Origin: Paraburkholderia unamae
Lineage (GTDB): Bacteria; Pseudomonadota; Gammaproteobacteria; Burkholderiales; Burkholderiaceae
DNA: 64,000 bases
Assembly: GCF_003268775.1 (NCBI RefSeq)
Contig: NZ_QLSU01000041.1
Coordinates: 1-64,000, forward strand
Direction of reading: 5' to 3'
Shown piece after piece: positions 36,715 through 44,832 of this stretch (its first letter is position 1; each line of letters opens with the position of its first letter). Below the pieces are notes generated by a model. The model was not told where the DNA came from, searched no databases, and saw only the letters and a list, made by a program, of their open reading frames with translations. Position numbers and translations under genes: made by a program.

Positions 36715-38034
36715 GTGGACCACCTCCCCTTATGGGCGCAGATTTGCGCCGTCTTCGTCCTGCTCATCTGCTCCAGCTTCTTCTCCATCTCCGAAACGGC
36801 GATGATGGCGCTCAATCGCCATCGGCTCAAATATCTTGCGAACCACGGCGCGCTCGGTGCGAAAACCACGCAGAAGCTGCTCGCGCGCACCGACCTGCTG
36901 CTGTCGGTCATCCTGATCGGCAACAATCTCTTCAACACGATCATCCCGGTCCTCACGACCTCGATCGCGCTGCACACGTTCGGCCACGACAATCTCGTGC
37001 TTTCGGTCGCCACGGGCATCGTCGCGTTTCTCATCATCGTGTTCGCTGAAATCACGCCGAAGATTGTGGGCGCAACGTTTCCCGAGAAAATCGCGCTGCC
37101 GGCGAGCCTGCTGATCGCGCCGCTCATGCGCGTGACCAAGCCGCTGATCTGGTTCGTCAACATGTTCGCAAACGCGATCCTGCGCGTGCTGCACATCAAC
37201 ACGCACAAGGCGCGTGACCAGCGGCTCTCAACGGAAGAGCTGCGCACCATCGTGCTCGAGTCGGGCAGCTTCATGCCCACCAAGCACCGCAGCATTCTGC
37301 TGAACCTGTTCGATCTGGAGAACATCACGGTCGACGACGTGATGATCCCGCGCCGGCGCATCGAGGCGCTCGACTTCGAAGCGCCGCTCGAAGAGATCCT
37401 GCATCAGCTCGAAACCTGCTATCACAACAAGTTGATCGTCTATCAGGGCGACATCGACCGCGTGCTCGGCGTGCTCCACGTGCGCAAGACGCTCGCCGCC
37501 CTGCACAACCAGGATTTCGAGCGCGAAACGCTGCGCGAACTGCTCACCGAGCCGTATTTCGTGCCCACCGGCACGCCCGTGTTCCAGCAACTTCAGTACT
37601 TCCAGGAAAGCCGTCATCGCATCGCGCTTGTCGTCAACGAATACGGCGAGATGGAAGGGCTCGTCACGCCCGAAGACATCATCGAGGAACTGATCGGCGA
37701 ATTCACGACGACGATGCCGCGCAGCGGCACCGGGCGCGGCGGCTGGAACGACGATGGCGAATGCATCGTGCCGGGCAGCATGCCCCTGCGCGAGCTCAAT
37801 CGCTGGCTCCAGATCAAGCTGCCCACCGACGGCCCGAAAACGCTCAACGGTCTGATTCTCGAAGTGCTCGAAGAGATTCCCGAAGGCGACGTGTGCTTGC
37901 AGATCGGCGACGTGAAACTCGAAGTGCTGCGCAGCGACGATCAGGCGGTGCGCACCGTCAAGCTGTTCAAGCCCGGCGCGAAACAGCGCACGGGCACGCT
38001 GCAAAAAGCGAAGAAGTTGTTGCCGGGACGTTAG
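36715..38034 (+). CDS. CNNM/CorC-type (HlyC/CorC family) membrane protein with CBS domains
   Basis: A 439-residue protein of the CNNM/CorC group, linked to magnesium or cobalt efflux and sometimes mis-named hemolysin. It has an N-terminal DUF21 membrane domain with four hydrophobic segments (about 5-180), a CBS pair (about 220-340, including VDDVMIPRRRIEAL and GLVTPEDIIEELIGE) and a C-terminal CorC/HlyC domain (about 355-435). The start is GTG 36715 (VDHLPLWAQ), since upstream residues do not fit the membrane domain. The substrate ion is not readable. Confidence 0.86.
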   Translation: MDHLPLWAQICAVFVLLICSSFFSISETAMMALNRHRLKYLANHGALGAKTTQKLLARTDLLLSVILIGNNLFNTIIPVLTTSIALHTFGHDNLVLSVATGIVAFLIIVFAEITPKIVGATFPEKIALPASLLIAPLMRVTKPLIWFVNMFANAILRVLHINTHKARDQRLSTEELRTIVLESGSFMPTKHRSILLNLFDLENITVDDVMIPRRRIEALDFEAPLEEILHQLETCYHNKLIVYQGDIDRVLGVLHVRKTLAALHNQDFERETLRELLTEPYFVPTGTPVFQQLQYFQESRHRIALVVNEYGEMEGLVTPEDIIEELIGEFTTTMPRSGTGRGGWNDDGECIVPGSMPLRELNRWLQIKLPTDGPKTLNGLILEVLEEIPEGDVCLQIGDVKLEVLRSDDQAVRTVKLFKPGAKQRTGTLQKAKKLLPGR

Positions 38035-38117
38035 CCGTTCGGCCAGGTGCCGGTGTCACGCCCCACGCGCGATGATGAAGTCGTCATCTGTTCGAGGCGG
38101 CTTCGCGCCGGCATGCC

Positions 38118-39407
38118 ATGCTTTCCACTCCTTATCGTCACGCGCGCCCCGCCTTCGCCGCGCTTTCCGAAGCCGGCATGAGCGGCGGCGGCGCGGCTCG
38201 CGCACCCGCCCCGGCTTCGCCACCACCGCTCGACGACGCCCCCGCCGTACGCCTGCTCGCCGAAACGCTGCGCGAAGCCGCGCGGCGCAATGCCTCCGAC
38301 CTGCATGTCGAGCCGATGGAGCACGGCTGGCGCGTGCGTCTGCGCATCGACGGCGTGCTGCACGAAATGGCGCGGCCGCCCGTGCATTTGCGTGACGCGT
38401 TCGCCACGCGCATCAAGGTGCTCGCGCGCATGGACATCGCCGAGCGGCGCGTGCCGCAGGACGGCAGGCTGCGCCTCGCGCCTGTCGCTGCGTCGCAGGC
38501 CGCCGAGGACTACCGCGTGAATTCACTGCCCACGCTGCACGGCGAGAAGCTCGTGCTGCGCCGCCTCGAAGCGTTGCCCGCCGACCTGTCTCTTGCCGAA
38601 CTCGGGCTCGATGAAGCACAACAACGCACGGTAGCCGCAGCCATTGGCGCGCCGCACGGTCTCGTGCTCGTCACCGGCCCCACCGGCAGCGGCAAGACGC
38701 TCTCGCTCTACTGCTTTCTGCAAATGCTCAACGGCGCCGCGCGCAATCTCTGTTCGGTGGAAGACCCGGCCGAAATCCAGCTCGCGGGCATCAACCAGGT
38801 CAACGTGCGCGAGAAGGCCGGGCTCACCTTCGCGGTGGCGTTGCGCGCCTTGCTGCGTCAGGATCCCGACGTCATCATGATCGGCGAAATCCGCGACGAG
38901 GAAACCGCGAGCGTCGCCGTGAAGGCCGCGCAAACCGGCCATCTCGTGCTCTCCACCGTGCACACGAACGACGCGAGCGCGGCGTGCGCGCGCCTGATCG
39001 ACATCGGCGTCGAGCCCTACAACCTGGCGGGCGCGCTGCGGCTCGTGACCGCGCAACGGCTCGTGCGGCGCGTGTGTCCGCACTGTCGCGTGCGAGGTGA
39101 TGAGTCGGAAGCGGCGCTGAGCGCAGCGGGCTTCGACCTAAGCGACGGCGAGATCCCACAGCCCTACATTGCGCGCGGCTGCGAGGCTTGCCACGGCATC
39201 GGCTATCGCGGGCGCGTGGGCATACACGAAGTGATGCCGGTATCGGCGGCCATTCGCGACCTGATCGTTAGCGGGCGCAGCGCGCTCGAGATTGCGCACG
39301 AAGCACGCAAGCAAGGAGTCGCGACCTTGCGCGACGCGGCGCTCGCGCGTGTGCGCGACGGCACCACCAGCCTCGCGGAAGCGCTCGCTGCAACGGAAGC
39401 GCCATGA
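38118..39407 (+). CDS. Type IV pilus / type II secretion assembly ATPase, PilB/GspE-like (short form)
   Basis: A hexameric secretion ATPase that powers pilin polymerisation. The 429-residue protein has Walker A GPTGSGKT (187-194), the Asp box and Walker B (DPDVIMIGEIRDEE, about 247-260), the His box HLVLSTVHTND and a tetracysteine zinc site (CPHC at about 320 and CEAC about 355). It is shorter than typical PilB (about 560) and lacks the N-terminal MSHN/GspE-N domain, beginning almost directly at the ARRNASDLHVEP domain. The stop overlaps the pilC-like start (ATGA). Confidence 0.88.
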   Translation: MLSTPYRHARPAFAALSEAGMSGGGAARAPAPASPPPLDDAPAVRLLAETLREAARRNASDLHVEPMEHGWRVRLRIDGVLHEMARPPVHLRDAFATRIKVLARMDIAERRVPQDGRLRLAPVAASQAAEDYRVNSLPTLHGEKLVLRRLEALPADLSLAELGLDEAQQRTVAAAIGAPHGLVLVTGPTGSGKTLSLYCFLQMLNGAARNLCSVEDPAEIQLAGINQVNVREKAGLTFAVALRALLRQDPDVIMIGEIRDEETASVAVKAAQTGHLVLSTVHTNDASAACARLIDIGVEPYNLAGALRLVTAQRLVRRVCPHCRVRGDESEAALSAAGFDLSDGEIPQPYIARGCEACHGIGYRGRVGIHEVMPVSAAIRDLIVSGRSALEIAHEARKQGVATLRDAALARVRDGTTSLAEALAATEAP

Positions 39408-40624
39408 ACGCCGCGCACACCTACGACAACGCATCGGAGTGGCGCTACACGTGGCGCGGCCTCGACGCAACGGGCGCAACGAAACGCGGCACCCTGATTG
39501 CGTTCGACGCCGCCTCGGTGCGCATCGCGCTCAAGCGCGAGCGCATCACCGTTCTTTCGGTCGAGCGGCAAGGAAGCGCGCCATCGCCAAAGGCAAGCCA
39601 CGCAGACGTCACGCGTTTCACACGCCAGCTTGCGAGCCTCCTGCGCGCGGGCCTGCCGCTCGCGGGCGCGCTCGATCTGCTCGCGCAATCGCCGGGGCCG
39701 CACGGCATGCCGCGCATCGCCGCCGCGCTTGCGCGCGAAATCACCGCCGGCCTGCGCTTTGCCGACTCGCTCGCGCGCCATCCGGCACGCTTCAACGCGC
39801 TCTATTGCCAGCTTGTTTCGGTGGGCGAAGCATCGGGTGCGCTCGCCGCCGTGCTCGCCCGCCTCGCCGACGACCGCGAACGCGCCGCCGCGCAACGCGC
39901 CAAGGTGCGCGCCGCGCTCACCTATCCCGTTGCGGTGTTGCTGCTCGCCTTCGTCATTACCGCGGCGCTGCTGGTGTGGGTCGTGCCCACGTTCAAACAG
40001 ATCTTCGACGGATTCGGCGCCGCGCTGCCCGCGCCCACGCAGTTCGTGCTGATGCTCTCGGCGGCCGCGGCACGTTTGAGCGTTCCGGCCGCACTCGCTA
40101 TCGCAGCCTGCACGCTGGCCGTTCGCGCCGGCTTGCGCCGTTCGGAAGCGGCGCGCATCGCATTCGGACGCCTGCTGCTGAAGCTCCCGCTATGCGGCGC
40201 GCTCCTCACCACGCTCTGCGCGGCGCGCTGGAGCCGCGCGCTCGGCACGCTGCTCGCCGCCGGCACGCCGCTCGCCGACGCCTTCGATTCACTCGCGCAT
40301 GCGAGCGGCAATGCCTGCTTCGATCGCGCGAGCGCGGGCATCAGCGCGCGTCTGCGCCACGGCGAACGGCTTGCCGCCGCCATGCGCGCGGCGGGCTGCT
40401 TCCCGGCCGACGTGGTCCAGCCCGTGGCCGTTGCGGAGGAGTCGGGCGCGCTCGACGCCATGCTGCTCGATGTGGCCTCGCTCGCCGACCGTCAGGTCGA
40501 CGAAAAGATCGCGCTCGTGTCGAGCCTTTGCGAACCGCTCGTGATCGTCGTGCTCGGCGCGCTGGTCGGCGGGCTCGTCGTCGCGATGTATCTTCCCATC
40601 ATTCAACTGGGCAACGTGGTGTAG
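39404..40624 (+). CDS. pilC: Type IV pilus inner-membrane platform protein PilC/GspF-like
   Basis: A 406-residue platform protein with two T2SSF repeats, each an alpha-helical cytoplasmic bundle plus membrane helices: first FTRQLASLLRAGLPLAGALD..., second beginning near residue 210, and a final hydrophobic helix (LVIVVLGALVGGLVVAMYLP). It couples the ATPase to the pilus fibre. It overlaps the ATPase gene by 4 bases and lies 28 bases before the prepilin peptidase gene. Confidence 0.92.
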   Translation: MNAAHTYDNASEWRYTWRGLDATGATKRGTLIAFDAASVRIALKRERITVLSVERQGSAPSPKASHADVTRFTRQLASLLRAGLPLAGALDLLAQSPGPHGMPRIAAALAREITAGLRFADSLARHPARFNALYCQLVSVGEASGALAAVLARLADDRERAAAQRAKVRAALTYPVAVLLLAFVITAALLVWVVPTFKQIFDGFGAALPAPTQFVLMLSAAAARLSVPAALAIAACTLAVRAGLRRSEAARIAFGRLLLKLPLCGALLTTLCAARWSRALGTLLAAGTPLADAFDSLAHASGNACFDRASAGISARLRHGERLAAAMRAAGCFPADVVQPVAVAEESGALDAMLLDVASLADRQVDEKIALVSSLCEPLVIVVLGALVGGLVVAMYLPIIQLGNVV

Positions 40625-40652
40625 CATCGCTGCCAGATTACGGTTCCCACTC

Positions 40653-41579
40653 ATGCCCGTTCATTTTCTGTCCGCGCCCGACCCGGCCGCCGCCGCAACA
40701 CCGTTCGAAGCCGCTCTCGGCGCCCTGCCTTTCGGCGTGCTGATCGGCTTCGCCATCGTGCTCGGGCTCGTCATCGGCAGTTTTCTCAATGTCGTCGTGC
40801 ATCGCCTGCCGGTCATGCTCGAGCGCGCCTGGCGCGCCGATGTGGCCGAAGCGGCGGGCACCTCCGGCCCGCTCTTCGAAGACGACGGGCTGCCCGCGCG
40901 CTACAACCTGTGGCTGCCGCGCAGCGCCTGCCCGCACTGCGGCCACGTGCTGCGCGCATGGGAGAACATCCCGGTGTTCAGCTGGATCGCGCTGCGCGGG
41001 CGCTGCTCGCATTGCCACGTGCGCGTGAGCGTGCGCTACCCGCTCATCGAACTGGCAAGCGCCGCCTGCGCCCTTGCCGCGCTGCTGGCATTCGGGCCAT
41101 CGGGCAAGGCGCTTGCGGCCTTCGGGCTGTGCGCCGTGCTCATCGCCGCAAGCGCAATCGACCTCGAACACCAGATGCTGTACGACGAGATCACGCAGCC
41201 GCTGCTGTGGGCGGGTCTCATCATCAACTTCGCGGGCACGTTCGCCGGGCTGCGCGAAGCGGTGATCGGTGCGATCGCCGGCTACCTGGCGCTCTGGTCC
41301 GTCTACTGGGTCTTCAAGTTGCTGCGCGGCGTGGAGGGCATGGGCCACGGCGACTTCAAGCTGCTTGCGGCGCTCGGCGCGTGGCTCGGCTGGAGCGCGC
41401 TGCCGCAGATCGTCGTGATCGCCGCCGTGGCCGGTGCGCTCGTGGGCATCGCGGCGACCCTGAGCGGGCGCATGCGCTTCGAGGAGCCGTTGCCCTTCGG
41501 ACCTTATCTCGCCGCGGGCGCGCTCATCACGCTGTTCGCGGGTACACCGCTTTATGGCGTTTTTGCGTGGGGGAACTGA
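40653..41579 (+). CDS. pilD: Prepilin peptidase / N-methyltransferase
   Basis: Cleaves the type III signal of prepilins and methylates the new N-terminus. The 308-residue polytopic protein has the N-terminal domain with two CxxC pairs (CPHC and CSHC), then the A24 aspartic peptidase part with catalytic Asp in AIDLEHQMLYDEI and the second in GMGHGDFKL (GxHGDxK form of the usual GxGDxK). No pilin gene lies nearby, so it serves substrates encoded elsewhere. Confidence 0.94.
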   Translation: MPVHFLSAPDPAAAATPFEAALGALPFGVLIGFAIVLGLVIGSFLNVVVHRLPVMLERAWRADVAEAAGTSGPLFEDDGLPARYNLWLPRSACPHCGHVLRAWENIPVFSWIALRGRCSHCHVRVSVRYPLIELASAACALAALLAFGPSGKALAAFGLCAVLIAASAIDLEHQMLYDEITQPLLWAGLIINFAGTFAGLREAVIGAIAGYLALWSVYWVFKLLRGVEGMGHGDFKLLAALGAWLGWSALPQIVVIAAVAGALVGIAATLSGRMRFEEPLPFGPYLAAGALITLFAGTPLYGVFAWGN

Positions 41580-41582
41580 TCA

Positions 41583-42203
41583 ATGTTCGTGATCGGATTG
41601 ACGGGTGGCATCGGTAGCGGCAAATCCACCGTCGCAGATCTCTTCGCGGCGCGCGGCGTGCCGATCGTCGACACCGATCTCATCGCGCATCGCATCACCG
41701 CGCCGCACGGCGTCGCGATGGCGCAGATCGCCCAAGCGTTCGGCGCTGAATTCGTCGCGCCCGACGGCTCGATGGACCGCGCGCGCATGCGCACGCTCGT
41801 GTTCGGCGACGAGTCCGCGCGCAAGCGGCTCGAGGCCATCACTCATCCCCTGATCCGTTCGGAGACCGAACGCGAAACACGTGAGGCCAACGGCCCATAC
41901 GTGATCGTGGTCGTACCCTTGCTCGTGGAGTCGGGCACGTGGAAAACGCGCGTCGATCGCGTGCTCACCGTCGATTGCAGCGTCGAGACGCAAATCGCGC
42001 GCGTCATGCGCCGCAACGCCTTCACGCGAGAGCAGGTGCTCGCCATCATCGCGCGTCAAGCCACACGTGAGGCGCGTCTCGCGGCCGCCGACGATGTAGT
42101 GGTCAACGACAACGGCGCGACGCTCGAAACGCTTGGGCATGACGTCGAGGCCTTGCATCAGACGTTTCTGACACTCGCCGCAAAAAGAGCCGACAAAGCC
42201 TAG
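41583..42203 (+). CDS. coaE: Dephospho-CoA kinase
   Basis: The last step of CoA synthesis. The 206-residue P-loop kinase starts MFVIGLTGGIGSGKSTV with Walker A GGIGSGKS (8-15), then RLEAITHPLIR and the VVVPLLVESG lid region. It begins 3 bases after pilD; coaE next to pilD and zapD is the standard gamma/betaproteobacterial order. Confidence 0.96.
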   Translation: MFVIGLTGGIGSGKSTVADLFAARGVPIVDTDLIAHRITAPHGVAMAQIAQAFGAEFVAPDGSMDRARMRTLVFGDESARKRLEAITHPLIRSETERETREANGPYVIVVVPLLVESGTWKTRVDRVLTVDCSVETQIARVMRRNAFTREQVLAIIARQATREARLAAADDVVVNDNGATLETLGHDVEALHQTFLTLAAKRADKA

Positions 42204-42417
42204 AACACTCACAGAAAAGCGCACACACCCGGCCTTCACGCGAGAACTCGCAAGCGTCCTGCCAGTCGAAACGCATCGCAAGGCCACGGGTCCGGACTCG
42301 CAGGCGAAAATCGCGGGACACATCGGCAAAACGCCGTGCCGGCGCGATTGCGACCGTAGTCCCACGGCATTAGAATGTCCTGCAACCCGTCACCTACCAC
42401 GCCCGAGGCGAGCGCGC

Positions 42418-43173
42418 TTGATTCTTTACGAGTATCCCTTCAACGAGCGAATCCGGACGCTGCTGCGCCTCGAGGACCTGTTCGAGCGCTTCACGTTTTT
42501 CCTGACCCAGGAGGATCCGAGGGAACATCACGTCGCGCTCACGACGCTCTTCGAAATCGCCGAAGTCGCAGGCCGTGCCGACTTGAAGTCGGACCTCATG
42601 AAGGAGCTCGAAAGGCAGCGGCAAACGCTCGCGCCGTTTCGCGGCAATCCCGGCATCGAGCAAAATGCGCTCGAAACCGTGCTGGGCGAAATCGAGCAGA
42701 CGCTCACCGGCCTCACGCAGATGCAAGGCAAGACCGGCCAGCATCTGATGGACAACGAGTGGCTCACGAGCATTCGCAGCCGCGCGATCATTCCGGGCGG
42801 CACGTGCAAGTTCGACCTGCCGTCGTATTACGCCTGGCAGCAGCTGCATCCGGATCAACGCCGTCAGGACATCGCGAAGTGGGTCACGCCGCTCCTGCCG
42901 CTGCGCGACGCCGCCGCCATCGTGCTGCGCCTCGCGCGCGAATCGGGTCAGGCGTCCAAGGTGATGGCGATGCAGGGCAGCTATCAGCAAATGTTGTCGG
43001 GCCGCGCCTATCAGCTCATGCAGGTGCGTGTGGCGCCGGAAATGCACGTGATTCCGGAGGCGAGCGCCAACAAGTACATGTTGTGGGTGCGCTTCACCGT
43101 GCAGGACGGCGATCTGCGACCGCGCTCCGTCGATCAGGACGTGCCGTTCCAGCTCACGCTTTGCAGCCTGTGA
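42418..43173 (+). CDS. zapD: Cell division protein ZapD
   Basis: Binds the FtsZ C-terminus and bundles FtsZ filaments at the Z-ring. The 251-residue protein starts ILYEYPFNERIRTLLRLED, the family N-terminus, and is helical, followed by a beta domain (RAIIPGGTCKFDLPSYY near residue 120). The start is TTG 42418; no ATG or GTG is available close by. It sits 214 bases after coaE and precedes yacG. Its partner FtsZ is encoded at 51906. Confidence 0.93.
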   Translation: MILYEYPFNERIRTLLRLEDLFERFTFFLTQEDPREHHVALTTLFEIAEVAGRADLKSDLMKELERQRQTLAPFRGNPGIEQNALETVLGEIEQTLTGLTQMQGKTGQHLMDNEWLTSIRSRAIIPGGTCKFDLPSYYAWQQLHPDQRRQDIAKWVTPLLPLRDAAAIVLRLARESGQASKVMAMQGSYQQMLSGRAYQLMQVRVAPEMHVIPEASANKYMLWVRFTVQDGDLRPRSVDQDVPFQLTLCSL

Positions 43174-43222
43174 AGCGGGCCGCATCGCTACACCAGACTC
43201 AACGCAACCCAAGTTCTATCGC

Positions 43223-43417
43223 ATGACCACTGTCGTCAAATGCCCCACCTGCGGCAAGGATGTCAAATGGGTGCCGGAAAACCGCTTCCGCCCTTTCTGC
43301 TCCGAGCGCTGCAAGCAAATGGATCTCGGCGCGTGGGCGGCCGAAAAGTACCGCATCGGTGGCGCCGACGACGAGACGCCGCCTGAAGACGCACCGCCCA
43401 CGGATACGCGTCAATAG
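43223..43417 (+). CDS. yacG: DNA gyrase inhibitor YacG (zinc-binding)
   Basis: A 64-residue protein with the zinc ligands Cys7, Cys10, Cys26 and Cys30 (CPTC...FCSERC) and the conserved tail MDLGAWAAEKYRI. E. coli YacG binds GyrB and inhibits gyrase. A strong terminator follows. Confidence 0.95.
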   Translation: MTTVVKCPTCGKDVKWVPENRFRPFCSERCKQMDLGAWAAEKYRIGGADDETPPEDAPPTDTRQ

Positions 43418-43429
43418 CGCCAACCCATA

Positions 43430-43466
43430 AAAAAGGCCGCTGTGCATCGTGCACAGCGGCCTTTTT
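43430..43466. terminator. Bidirectional terminator between yacG and the mutT-like gene
   Basis: AAAAAGGCCGCTGTGC pairs perfectly with GCACAGCGGCCTTTTT across an ATCGT loop. Confidence 0.94.
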
Positions 43467-43492
43467 GCATCGCCTCGCTCCACTCGCAACCG

Positions 43493-43924
43493 TCACTCGG
43501 CGGCGAGCCACTCCAGCACGGGTATCGTCGCGGGCAGCAGCGGCTCGACGCTCGCGGGCAGCGACTGCCACACGAACGCCTGACCTTCGCGGCCATGCGG
43601 CTCACCGGTCCACTCGGTCACCTTGCAGAAGTAGAGCCGCACATAGGCGTGCGGGTAATCGTGCTCCAGCGTATGCCAGCGGTGGCATGCCTTCACGTCG
43701 ATGCCCAGTTCCTCGTGCAACTCGCGCGCGAGCGCGGCCTCGACCGTCTCGCCCGCTTCCAGCTTGCCGCCCGGAAACTCCCAGTAGCCGGCGTACGGCT
43801 TGCCCTCGGGGCGCTGCGCGAGCAGATAGCGGCCATCGGGCTGCACCAGCACGCCCACGGCGACTTCCGTCACCGGGCGAACGCTGGCTGTCGCGTCCTT
43901 CGCCGCGCTCGTGTCGGCGCTCAT
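43493..43924 (-). CDS. MutT-type Nudix hydrolase (8-oxo-dGTP diphosphatase-like)
   Basis: A 143-residue Nudix protein with the box GGKLEAGETVEAALARELHE (52-71), preceded by LLAQRPEGKPYAGYWEFPGG, the pattern of MutT enzymes that cleanse oxidised dGTP. Whether it is the main MutT is likely but not certain. Start ATG 43924 overlaps the stop of the upstream ATPase gene (ATGA); the frame is open further upstream. Confidence 0.87.
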   Translation of the reverse strand: MSADTSAAKDATASVRPVTEVAVGVLVQPDGRYLLAQRPEGKPYAGYWEFPGGKLEAGETVEAALARELHEELGIDVKACHRWHTLEHDYPHAYVRLYFCKVTEWTGEPHGREGQAFVWQSLPASVEPLLPATIPVLEWLAAE

Positions 43925-44793
43925 GCCTCTTGCGCCTTCTTGCCCGACCAGTCGCGCGAGAACTGCCACGCCACGCGACCCGAGCGCGAACCACGCTCCA
44001 ACGCCCAGACGAGTGCGTCGCCGCGCGCCGATTCGACTTCGGCGTCGTCACAGCCGAAGTGATGCAGCCAGTGGCCGACGATCGTCAGATAGTCGTCCTG
44101 CTTGAACGGATAGAAGCTCACCCAAAGGCCGAAGCGCTCGGACAGCGAGATCTTTTCTTCCACCACTTCGCCCGGATGAATCTCGCCGTCAGGCATGTGC
44201 TTGTACGTCTCGTTGTCGCTCATGTACTCGGGCAGCAGATGGCGGCGGTTCGAGGTCGCGTAGATCAGCACGTTGTCCGACTGCGCGGCGACCGACCCGT
44301 CCAGCGCCACCTTCAGCGCCTTGTAGCCCGACTCGCCTTCCTCGAACGAGAGGTCGTCGCAGAACACGATGAAGCGCTCGGGGCGCGTCGAGATGAGATC
44401 GACGATATCGCCGAGGTCATGCAGATCGTCCTTGTCGACTTCGATCAAACGCAGACCGTCCTTCGCGTACGCGTTCAGGCAGGCCTTGATGAGCGACGAC
44501 TTGCCGGTGCCGCGCGCACCGGTGAGCAGCACGTTGTTCGCGGGCTTTTTCTGCACGAACTGGCGCGTGTTGCGGTCGATGAGATCTTTCTGGCGGTCGA
44601 TGTTCTGCAAGTCGTCGAGCGAAATCAGCGAGATCGCAGGCACCGGTTGCAGGAAGCCGCGCCCCTGGCGCTTGCGCCAGCGAAACGCGACAGCCGCGTT
44701 CCAGTCGACATCGGGTGCCGACGGCGGCAGCACGGCTTCAAGACGGCCGAGCAGCGCTTCGGCACGGGTCAGAAACTGTTCGAGCTTATCCAT
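43921..44793 (-). CDS. DUF815 AAA-type ATPase of unknown function
   Basis: A 290-residue P-loop protein with Walker A GARGTGKSS (92-100), a Walker B-like FIVFCDDLSFE and a sensor-like YATSNRRHLLPEY. It matches the DUF815 family of AAA+-like proteins that accompany mutT and argJ in betaproteobacteria; no biochemical role is established. The N-terminal 80 residues are helical. It lies 39 bases after argJ on the same strand. Confidence 0.85.
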   Translation of the reverse strand: MDKLEQFLTRAEALLGRLEAVLPPSAPDVDWNAAVAFRWRKRQGRGFLQPVPAISLISLDDLQNIDRQKDLIDRNTRQFVQKKPANNVLLTGARGTGKSSLIKACLNAYAKDGLRLIEVDKDDLHDLGDIVDLISTRPERFIVFCDDLSFEEGESGYKALKVALDGSVAAQSDNVLIYATSNRRHLLPEYMSDNETYKHMPDGEIHPGEVVEEKISLSERFGLWVSFYPFKQDDYLTIVGHWLHHFGCDDAEVESARGDALVWALERGSRSGRVAWQFSRDWSGKKAQEA

Positions 44794-44832
44794 GTGATGA
44801 AAGGTGCGAATCAGGAACGAGTCAGGAACAAA

